Part shown: piece after piece, positions 1 through 4,755 of the stretch
Layout of the letters: the number at the start of each line of letters is the position of its first letter
How positions within the stretch are numbered: position 1 is the stretch's first letter
DNA from: Burkholderiaceae bacterium
GTDB taxonomy: Bacteria > Pseudomonadota > Gammaproteobacteria > Burkholderiales > Burkholderiaceae_D
Direction of reading: 5' to 3'
DNA: 8,741 nucleotides
NCBI GenBank assembly: GCA_014379395.1
Contig: JACMLV010000562.1
Span: 1-8,741, forward strand
Notes under the pieces: model-generated
Databases searched by the model: none
What the model was told of the DNA's origin: nothing
What the model saw: the letters and a program-made list of their open reading frames with translations, nothing else
Position numbers and translations under genes: made by a program

Positions 1-74
1 ACCAAAACCTTCTTTACTTCTTCCAGATTGAGCTGTCTGTCGCCCCGTTGGGGACAGCCGGTTTTACAAGTCAA
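1..74 (+). other. 23S-5S internal transcribed spacer (partial)
   Basis: This is non-coding sequence directly before the 5S gene, so it should be the 3' part of the 23S-5S spacer; the 23S gene itself lies outside the window. Bases 37-57 can fold into a hairpin (CTGTC plus CCCC pairing with GGGG plus ACAG around a GTT loop, with one bulged G). It is probably part of the processing structure of the rRNA precursor. The spacer assignment follows from position; the processing role is inference. Confidence 0.75.
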
Positions 75-190
75 TGCCTGATGACCATAGCAAATCGGTC
101 CCACCCCTTCCCATCCCGAACAGGACCGTGAAACGATTTTGTGCCGATGATAGTGCTGCAACCAGTGTGAAAGTAGGTTATCGTCAGGCT
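75..190 (+). rRNA. rrf: 5S ribosomal RNA
   Basis: Complete 5S rRNA gene of about 116 nt, the large-subunit RNA that binds L5, L18 and L25. It starts with TGCCTGATGACC and ends with TATCGTCAGGCT, so the two ends pair (TGCCTGA with TCAGGC) as helix I of 5S. The conserved internal block with CCCACCCC, CCCATCCCGAACAGG and AGTGTGAAAGTAGG is characteristic. It is followed 11 nt later by a terminator hairpin, as expected for the last gene of a 16S-23S-5S operon. Ends are good to a base or two. An open frame that overlaps it (74-424) is not a gene. Confidence 0.97.
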
Positions 191-201
191 AGTTATATGA
201 G

Positions 202-241
202 AAAACCCCGCGTGAGCCAAAGGCCGCGCGGGGTTTTTTTT
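202..241 (+). terminator. Rho-independent terminator of the rRNA operon
   Basis: AAAACCCCGCG (202-212) pairs with CGCGGGGTTTT (227-237), with an inner GCC-AAA-GGC helix in the loop, followed by a T tract up to 241. The A run on the left arm also gives a short T tract on the other strand, so it could stop minus-strand transcripts arriving from the DUF1840 gene. Confidence 0.93.
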
Positions 242-263
242 CGTCTGCAGAGTATAAAAAACA

Positions 264-314
264 CCGTTTGTGCATTGCAAAAGCCTAGCCATTGCAAGCC
301 ACACGGGTTTTTTT
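264..314 (+). terminator. Second, imperfect terminator-like hairpin
   Basis: The arms CCG / GTG / TTGCAA (264-280) pair with TTGCAA / CAC / CGG (292-306), interrupted by small internal loops, and are followed by seven T (308-314). The end of this element (GGG, T tract, CGT, TGCAG) repeats the end of the first terminator at 231-250, so it looks like a decayed copy or a back-up terminator for the rRNA operon. The stem is weaker than the first one; its activity is inference. Confidence 0.5.
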
Positions 315-316
315 CG

Positions 317-338
317 TTGCAGGCTTTACTGCCTGCAG
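317..338. repeat. Perfect inverted repeat between rRNA terminators and the DUF1840 gene
   Basis: TGCAGGC (318-324) and GCCTGCA (331-337) form a 7-bp stem around the loop TTTACT, extendable by a T-G wobble. No T tract follows on either strand, so it is not a classical terminator. It lies 20 bp beyond the stop codon of the minus-strand DUF1840 gene and may protect that transcript's 3' end (inference). Confidence 0.5.
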
Positions 339-357
339 GCGCTACGCTACTAATTGA

Positions 358-699
358 TCATTTGCTCCAGATAATATCCTGGCCTTCCGCTTTTGCCGTT
401 CGCAGCATTTCCATCAGCGGATAGGCGCGCGCGGCGAAACTGACGTGTTGTCCGGGAGCATGCTCGTCGCCTTCGCCATCCTCTTGCTCTTGGGCGTGAA
501 TGTTGTGCTCGGCATCGTGTTCTGGGTGTCGCTTACTCGATGCAACTTCTTTTTCCAATATGCTCAGCGCGTTGTCCGCTTCCGCAGCGGTGATGACGCC
601 GCGCGTCGGGCTCTTACCCAGCAATTCCAGGATGCGTTGAGCATGCTCCTGATACATGCATACCTCTGGCGAGGATTTGGATTTAAAGATAATTAACAT
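358..699 (-). CDS. DUF1840 domain-containing protein
   Basis: A 113-residue protein that I recognise as the DUF1840 family of betaproteobacteria; its molecular function is not known. The N-terminal core (residues 1-55, beginning MLIIFKSKSSPEV, with ILELLGK and RGVITAAEA) and the C-terminal core (VSFAARAYPLMEMLR, residues 86-100, ending in a Trp-containing tail) are the typical family blocks. They are joined by a charged linker (about 56-85) with six His among many Glu and Asp. The start is set at 699, where the family sequence begins, although the frame is open to an ATG at 741; the ribosome binding site is weak. No signal peptide or membrane segment is seen, so it is probably cytoplasmic. 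It is the last gene of the minus-strand run, 90 bp after the lipoprotein gene, and converges on the rRNA operon end. Confidence 0.88.
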   Translation of the reverse strand: MLIIFKSKSSPEVCMYQEHAQRILELLGKSPTRGVITAAEADNALSILEKEVASSKRHPEHDAEHNIHAQEQEDGEGDEHAPGQHVSFAARAYPLMEMLRTAKAEGQDIIWSK

Positions 700-789
700 G
701 ATAAGTCTCGGAAATTTATTATTGAGTCTTGACGATAGCACGACTTGGCATTTTGTAGCGGCACGCTGAATCGGCGCCGGGCCAGCGGC

Positions 790-1335
790 TCACTCGAGCT
801 TGAACGAGGAAAGAAAAGTGTCGACGTTTTCGGGCGAAACTCGTTGCTCCTTACCCATCACAATCACTTGATAGATGCGTTTGTCGCGGGCGATAAAACG
901 TCCGACCAGCAGTACGGGGACGCCTTGCCGGGCGCCGAGTGCTTCTATCTCGATAGCAGAATTGCGCCGCGCGGCGCCGCCCGACGCGCTGGCGGAGGAC
1001 GAGGCACTCTCGCGCTTGATGGTCGCGCGAATATTGTTAACCAGCGTCGTTTTCATCGCATCCAGCGCCGCTTGCGCCTTGGTCGCGTCGGCCACTTCGG
1101 CACTGCCGACCGCAAAATTGACCTCATCGACCTCGGCCGCCGTTAGCGTCATGTCGAGCTTCGCTCCGGCGAGCTCGATGGTGCGCGTCATGCTGGACGG
1201 CTTTCCGGGGAAGAGGACGCGATAGCCCGCGTCGGCGCTGCGGTACTCGCGCCAGTTGAAGGTTGGGTTGCAGGCGGAAACGACGCAGACGGCGGCGAAT
1301 GCACCAAGCAGGCGGAGGCGGGGCAATGGGAGCAT
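790..1335 (-). CDS. Predicted lipoprotein of unknown function
   Basis: A 181-residue protein with a clear lipoprotein signal peptide: an Arg-containing N-terminus, a hydrophobic stretch (residues 9-19) and the lipobox VSAC, with lipidated Cys22. Asn at +2 suggests the outer membrane (inference). The mature part starts with an aromatic-rich segment, then YRSADAGYRVLFPGKP (31-46), a pattern seen in many secreted proteins with a PsbP/DcrB-like fold; I cannot confirm that fold from sequence alone. A Ser/Ala/Gly low-complexity insert lies at about 109-120, and the C-terminal beta-rich part (VPVLLVGRF, RIYQVIVMG) ends in a short helix (VDTFLSSFKLE). It begins 47 bp after the comM stop on the same strand and is probably co-transcribed with it, but no good Shine-Dalgarno sequence precedes its ATG. 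I do not recognise a named family. Confidence 0.8.
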   Translation of the reverse strand: MLPLPRLRLLGAFAAVCVVSACNPTFNWREYRSADAGYRVLFPGKPSSMTRTIELAGAKLDMTLTAAEVDEVNFAVGSAEVADATKAQAALDAMKTTLVNNIRATIKRESASSSASASGGAARRNSAIEIEALGARQGVPVLLVGRFIARDKRIYQVIVMGKEQRVSPENVDTFLSSFKLE

Positions 1336-1382
1336 GAGGCAATCGTAGCAGTCGGGGCCAGGCGGGGCAATCCGCGCGCGGT

Positions 1383-2894
1383 TCAGGGTTCGCGCAAGGC
1401 GCGCCGGTATTGGATCGCTTCGGCGATGTGATGCGCGGCGATCGACTGTTCCGCTGCCAGGTCGGCGATGGTGCGCGCCACTTTGAGGATGCGGTGGTAG
1501 GCGCGCGCCGACCAGTGCAGTCGCAGCATCGCCGCGCGCAGCAACTGCTCGCCCGCTTTATCTGGCCGGCAATATTGGTCGATCTCCTGGCCGCACAGGC
1601 GTTGGTTGACCTTGTCCTGGCGCTTGAGCTGCCTTTGAAATGCCTGCGCCACCCGAATGGCGATCTGGGTCGATGTCGCCTCGCCAGTTGTCGCGCTTAA
1701 TGCTTCCGGCGCCATGGCAGCCACTTCGATTTGCATATCGATGCGGTCGAGCAGCGGCCCCGAAATCCGACTCTGGTAGCGCAGCACCGTGTCCGGCGAG
1801 CAGCGGCAACGGCCCGACGGATGGCCTAGAAAGCCGCACGGACAGGGATTCATCGCGGCGATCAGTTGAAAGCGCGCCGGAAAATCGGATTGGCGCGCCG
1901 CCCGCGAGATCGTGATCTGGCCCGACTCCAGCGGCTGGCGCAACACTTCCAGCACGCGCTTGTCAAATTCCGGCAATTCATCGAGAAACAAAATTCCACA
2001 ATGGGCCAGAGAAATTTCGCCGGGACGTGGCACGTTGCCGCCGCCGACCAGGGCGACGCCGGAAGCGGTGTGATGAGGTGACCGAAATGGGCGAACACGC
2101 CAGTTCGCGACCGAGAAGCCGCTGCCGAGCGATTGGACGGCGGCCGCTTCGAGCGCCTCCTCGTCGGTCATTGGCGGCAGCAGCCCGCGCAGACGCGCGG
2201 CGAGCATGGTTTTACCGGCACCCGGCGGCCCGATCAACAAGACGCTGTGTCCGCCGGCCGCCGCCACTTCGAGGGCGCGCTTGGCTTGATGCTGGCCCTT
2301 GACGTCCGACAGGTCGGGATAGCTGACGACCGGCTCGGGCAGCGCGGGGCGATGGGCCGCCAAGCGCGCTTGCGGATCGCGCGCGGCGAAGTGGGCGCAA
2401 ACTTGCAACAGCGAACCGGCCGGCAGGATGCGCGCTTGCGCGACCAGGGCCGCCTCGTCGGCGTTGTCTTGCGGCACGATGAAGGCGCGCTCGCCGCCGT
2501 CGCGCAGCATCGCCAGCGTCATTGCCAACGCGCCGCGGATCGGACGCAGCTGACCCGACAGCGACAGCTCGCCGGCAAACTCGTAATGGCCGAGTTGATC
2601 GCCGGGAATCTGGCCCGACGCGGCCAGAATGCCGAGCGCGATGGGCAAATCGAAGCGTCCCGATTCCTTGGGTAAATCCGCCGGGGCGAGGTTGACGGTG
2701 ATGCGTCGCGACGGCATGTCGAAGCCGCCGTTTTGCAGGGCGGCGCGAACCCGTTCGCGCGATTCCTTGACCTCGGTGTCGGGCAGGCCGACGATGGTGA
2801 ACGACGGCAGCCCATTGGCCAGATGGGCTTCGACATTGACTTGCGGCGCTTGCATGCCGGACAGGGCGCGGCTTTTCAAAACGGCTAGGCTCAT
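1383..2894 (-). CDS. comM: ComM/YifB family Mg-chelatase-like AAA+ ATPase
   Basis: A 503-residue protein, close to the 506 residues of E. coli YifB. In naturally transformable bacteria ComM is a hexameric helicase that drives branch migration during integration of incoming DNA. Domains in order: an N-terminal Lon-protease-like ChlI domain (about 20-140, with GLPSFTIVGLPDTEVKESRERVRAA), an AAA+ Mg-chelatase domain (about 190-395) and a C-terminal helical domain (about 400-500). Visible motifs are Walker A GPPGAGKT (222-229), Walker B ILFLDELPE (301-309), a CPC...CRC four-Cys cluster (351, 353, 363, 365) that probably binds zinc, and the GPLLDRIDM segment (about 379-387). The start at 2894 is chosen because MSLAVLKSRAL is the family N-terminus and AAGGGA lies 5 nt upstream; the 27 further in-frame residues do not look like family sequence. 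No key residue is missing. Whether this organism is transformable cannot be told from here. Confidence 0.95.
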   Translation of the reverse strand: MSLAVLKSRALSGMQAPQVNVEAHLANGLPSFTIVGLPDTEVKESRERVRAALQNGGFDMPSRRITVNLAPADLPKESGRFDLPIALGILAASGQIPGDQLGHYEFAGELSLSGQLRPIRGALAMTLAMLRDGGERAFIVPQDNADEAALVAQARILPAGSLLQVCAHFAARDPQARLAAHRPALPEPVVSYPDLSDVKGQHQAKRALEVAAAGGHSVLLIGPPGAGKTMLAARLRGLLPPMTDEEALEAAAVQSLGSGFSVANWRVRPFRSPHHTASGVALVGGGNVPRPGEISLAHCGILFLDELPEFDKRVLEVLRQPLESGQITISRAARQSDFPARFQLIAAMNPCPCGFLGHPSGRCRCSPDTVLRYQSRISGPLLDRIDMQIEVAAMAPEALSATTGEATSTQIAIRVAQAFQRQLKRQDKVNQRLCGQEIDQYCRPDKAGEQLLRAAMLRLHWSARAYHRILKVARTIADLAAEQSIAAHHIAEAIQYRRALREP

Positions 2895-3124
2895 CGGGTT
2901 CCCTTGCGGCGTGGCGGGAGCGAAACGGGCGGTTGCCCGGCGGAAGATTGCGGTCCTGTGGCGTGGTCGGACCAACTGAAGCTGAAAGCGTAAGGGCTGA
3001 CGGGGTGGGGATGTTGAGGTGCGCTAAGGGGGCAAGCGCGCGTACTGCGGGAGGCGCGATGGTTCTGGTCGGCGGGAAAGGGCGCGCGCGAGCGGCGTGC
3101 CCTGTGCCGCCACCATGCGTGGTT
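2895..3124. other. Spacer between ubiK and comM
   Basis: A GC-rich 230-bp stretch with no convincing gene. On the minus strand the only structure I see near the ubiK stop is a short CCAC/GTGG hairpin (3110-3122) without a T tract. No recognisable -35/-10 pair for comM was found. The promoter of comM may be here, or comM may be read through from ubiK. Confidence 0.5.
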
Positions 3125-3373
3125 TTACTGCGGCGTCGCGTTCAGGCGCGCTTCCAGCTCGGCCACGCGCACTTCCAGCGCCTCGAGCTTGCTGCGCGTC
3201 TTCGCCAGCACTTGGGTCTGGACGTCGAATTCCTCGCGCGTCACCAGGTCGAGCTTGGAAAACCCCTGGGTCATCATCGACTTGACGTTTTTCTCGATAT
3301 CTTTTGCGGGAGAATTTTGAATCGCGGTATTGATCTTGCTCTGCAAGTCATTAAAAAAACTGTTGATGTCCAT
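3125..3373 (-). CDS. ubiK: UbiK family ubiquinone biosynthesis accessory factor
   Basis: An 82-residue protein of the UbiK (YqiC, formerly DUF526/BMFP) family. In E. coli UbiK is needed for efficient aerobic ubiquinone synthesis and forms a complex with UbiJ; the family is a short amphipathic helix followed by a trimerising coiled coil. Here residues 1-35 form the amphipathic helical part. The conserved FSKLDLVTREEFDVQ block sits at 38-52, and heptad-like LEALEVRVAELEARL fills 63-77 as the coiled coil. AAGGA lies 10 nt before the ATG, which supports the start. The gene is transcribed away from the porin-glnK-amtB operon and shares its upstream region with that operon. Confidence 0.93.
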   Translation of the reverse strand: MDINSFFNDLQSKINTAIQNSPAKDIEKNVKSMMTQGFSKLDLVTREEFDVQTQVLAKTRSKLEALEVRVAELEARLNATPQ

Positions 3374-3400
3374 GATAGATCAATCCTTTGTGAAATGTGG

Positions 3401-3417
3401 CGCACTATTATGGTGCG
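3401..3417 (+). promoter_or_regulatory. NtrC-type binding site, distal (full match)
   Basis: The sequence GCAC-TATTA-TGGTGC (3402-3416) matches the NtrC (GlnG) consensus GCAC-N5-TGGTGC at every fixed base, and CGCAC...GTGCG is a 5-bp inverted repeat at its edges. Its centre is about 157 bp upstream of the transcription start expected from the sigma-54 promoter at 3540-3555, a normal distance for an enhancer. It also lies only about 30 bp upstream of the ubiK start codon. The binding itself is inference. Confidence 0.75.
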
Positions 3418-3432
3418 TGTGCCGGTGGTGCG

Positions 3433-3447
3433 GCTTTAATCTGGTGC
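3433..3447 (+). promoter_or_regulatory. NtrC-type binding site, proximal (half match)
   Basis: GCTT-TAATC-TGGTGC has the full right half-site of the NtrC consensus and two of the four left-half bases. It starts exactly 31 bp after the distal site, so the two would sit on nearly the same face of the helix, close to the 32-bp spacing of the paired E. coli glnA enhancer sites. The centre is about 126 bp upstream of the expected transcription start. It is weaker than the distal site and its use depends on cooperative binding (inference). Confidence 0.55.
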
Positions 3448-3539
3448 GCATAGATGCATTTTGACTATGTTGCCTGGGCCGGGGCTGGCAAAAGCGATCA
3501 AAAAACAAGCTTCTGCATCAAAAAGGCGCGAACATTGGC

Positions 3540-3555
3540 TGGCACGCATTCTGCT
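3540..3555 (+). promoter_or_regulatory. Sigma-54 (RpoN) promoter of the porin-glnK-amtB operon
   Basis: TGGCAC-GCATT-CTGCT matches the sigma-54 consensus TGGCAC-N5-TTGCW except for one base (C for T at 3551). The invariant GG (3541-3542) and GC (3553-3554) have the required spacing. Transcription should start near 3566, leaving a leader of about 75 nt that contains a small ATTGG/CCAAT hairpin (3576-3589). The promoter faces the porin gene and has NtrC-type sites upstream, which fits nitrogen-limited expression of glnK-amtB. Confidence 0.85.
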
Positions 3556-3640
3556 AATACAGGTAATGAAAGCTAATTGGTCTTCCAATCCAGATTTTAA
3601 ACCGCAACCGCTATAAAAGCTCAACCAAAAGGAAACAGCC

Positions 3641-4393
3641 ATGAAAAAACTGAATACGAATCTGACCCTCGCTGCAGCTTTGACCCTGGCACTGGCTACA
3701 TTAGGCGGCGCGGCGCACGCGGAAGATGCGCCGGTCGCGAAGCCGGATCATGAAGTTACCTATAATGTGGCCGTGACGACCGACTACCGCTATCGCGGCA
3801 TTTCGCAAAGTCGCCGCGACCCGGCCCTGCAAGGCGGCGCCGACTACACCAACAATCCGACCGGCCTGTACCTCGGCACTTGGCTGTCGACCATCAAATG
3901 GACCAAGGACGCCGGCGGCGACGGCAATGTCGAGTGGGATATCTACGGCGGCAAGCGCGGCGAACTGGTCAAGGACGTTTCCTACGACATCGGCGGCCTG
4001 GGTTACGTCTATCCATCGAACGACCTGCATCCAAGCGCCAACACGTTCGAACTGTATGGCCAGCTTGGCTACGGTCCCGCCTACATCAAGTACTCGCACT
4101 CGACCACGAATCTGTTCGGCTACAGCGACAGCAAGAACAGCGGTTATCTCGATATCGGCGTCAACTACGACGTCTACGGCGGCTACATCCTGAATCTGCA
4201 CGCCGGTCACCAAAAGGTCAAGAACAACTCGGCTTTCAGCTACAACGACTACAAGATCGGCGTGACCAAGGATTTCGGCGTCGTCACGGCGTCGCTGGCG
4301 GCGGTGCGCGGCGATTTGCCAACCTTCATCGGCACGGTTTCAAAAAACTTGGCCAAGACCGGCCTCGTGCTGACCGTTTCGAAAACTTTTTAA
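3641..4393 (+). CDS. TorF family putative outer-membrane porin
   Basis: A 250-residue precursor of the TorF/Gcw_chp family (TIGR02001 type), predicted outer-membrane beta-barrel proteins. Residues 1-27 are a Sec signal peptide with probable cleavage after AHA. The mature protein has the family opening VTYNVAVTTDYRYRGISQS (about 39-57), then alternating strands rich in Tyr, Gly and Asn, and ends in a terminal Phe (VLTVSKTF), the usual signal for outer-membrane assembly. AAGGA lies 7 nt before the ATG. It is the first gene after the sigma-54 promoter and precedes glnK by 12 nt, so it should be expressed under nitrogen limitation. In Herbaspirillum seropedicae the corresponding first gene of an NtrC-dependent orf1(nlmA)-glnK-amtB operon is described as a membrane-associated protein of unknown role (from memory). 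A channel for ammonium or other small nitrogen compounds is an inference from context; no substrate can be read from the sequence. Confidence 0.9.
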   Translation: MKKLNTNLTLAAALTLALATLGGAAHAEDAPVAKPDHEVTYNVAVTTDYRYRGISQSRRDPALQGGADYTNNPTGLYLGTWLSTIKWTKDAGGDGNVEWDIYGGKRGELVKDVSYDIGGLGYVYPSNDLHPSANTFELYGQLGYGPAYIKYSHSTTNLFGYSDSKNSGYLDIGVNYDVYGGYILNLHAGHQKVKNNSAFSYNDYKIGVTKDFGVVTASLAAVRGDLPTFIGTVSKNLAKTGLVLTVSKTF

Positions 4394-4405
4394 AGCGAGG
4401 CCATC

Positions 4406-4744
4406 ATGAAAATGATTACCGCCATCATTAAGCCGTTCAAGCTCGACGAAGTGCGTGAAGCGCTGTCGGCGATTAACGTGCAAGGCATCACGGTGACTGA
4501 AGTGAAGGGTTTCGGCCGTCAAAAAGGCCATACCGAGTTGTATCGCGGCGCCGAATATGTGGTCGACTTTTTGCCGAAGACCAAAATCGAAGCGGCCGTC
4601 GACGACGAGATCGTCGACCAGGCGATCGAGGCGATCGAGGTCGCCGCCCGCACCGGCAAGATCGGCGACGGCAAGATCTTCGTGTACAACCTGGAGCAAG
4701 TCATCCGTATTCGTACCGGCGAGACCGGCAACGAAGCACTTTAA
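4406..4744 (+). CDS. glnK: PII nitrogen regulatory protein GlnK
   Basis: A 112-residue PII signal protein of the usual length. PII trimers sense ATP/ADP and 2-oxoglutarate; GlnK blocks the AmtB channel when ammonium is plentiful. Visible features are the N-terminal MKMITAIIKPFKLDEV, Gln39 (2-oxoglutarate contact), the T-loop (about 37-55) with Tyr51, the residue uridylylated by GlnD, and the B-loop TGKIGDGKIF (83-92). The C-terminal part is RIRTGE (101-106). It is called GlnK rather than GlnB because it is encoded 11 nt before amtB; the protein sequence alone does not settle this. GAGG lies 5 nt before the ATG. It is the second gene of the operon controlled by the sigma-54 promoter at 3540. 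Confidence 0.95.
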   Translation: MKMITAIIKPFKLDEVREALSAINVQGITVTEVKGFGRQKGHTELYRGAEYVVDFLPKTKIEAAVDDEIVDQAIEAIEVAARTGKIGDGKIFVYNLEQVIRIRTGETGNEAL

Positions 4745-4755
4745 GGGGAAAACAG

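Noticed and set aside
74..424. Open frame on the plus strand across the 5S gene
   Set aside because: It runs through the 5S rRNA and two terminators and cannot be a protein gene.
2895..2975. N-terminal extension of ComM to the ATG at 2975
   Set aside because: The extra 27 residues are Arg/Ala-rich and unlike the family, whereas the ATG at 2894 has a good ribosome binding site and the typical ComM start.
3110..3122. Terminator for ubiK
   Set aside because: Only a 4-bp stem with no T tract on the relevant strand.
3447..3460. Inverted-repeat-like GCGCATAGATGCAT as a further NtrC site
   Set aside because: The half-sites are too close together for the GCAC-N7-GTGC geometry and do not carry the TGGTGC core.
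3583..3617. Sigma-70 promoter with TATAAA at 3612-3617 before the porin gene
   Set aside because: No -35 element at 16-18 bp; the nearest candidate is 23 bp away and the leader would be about 17 nt. The sigma-54 promoter explains the operon better, though a weak second start is not excluded.
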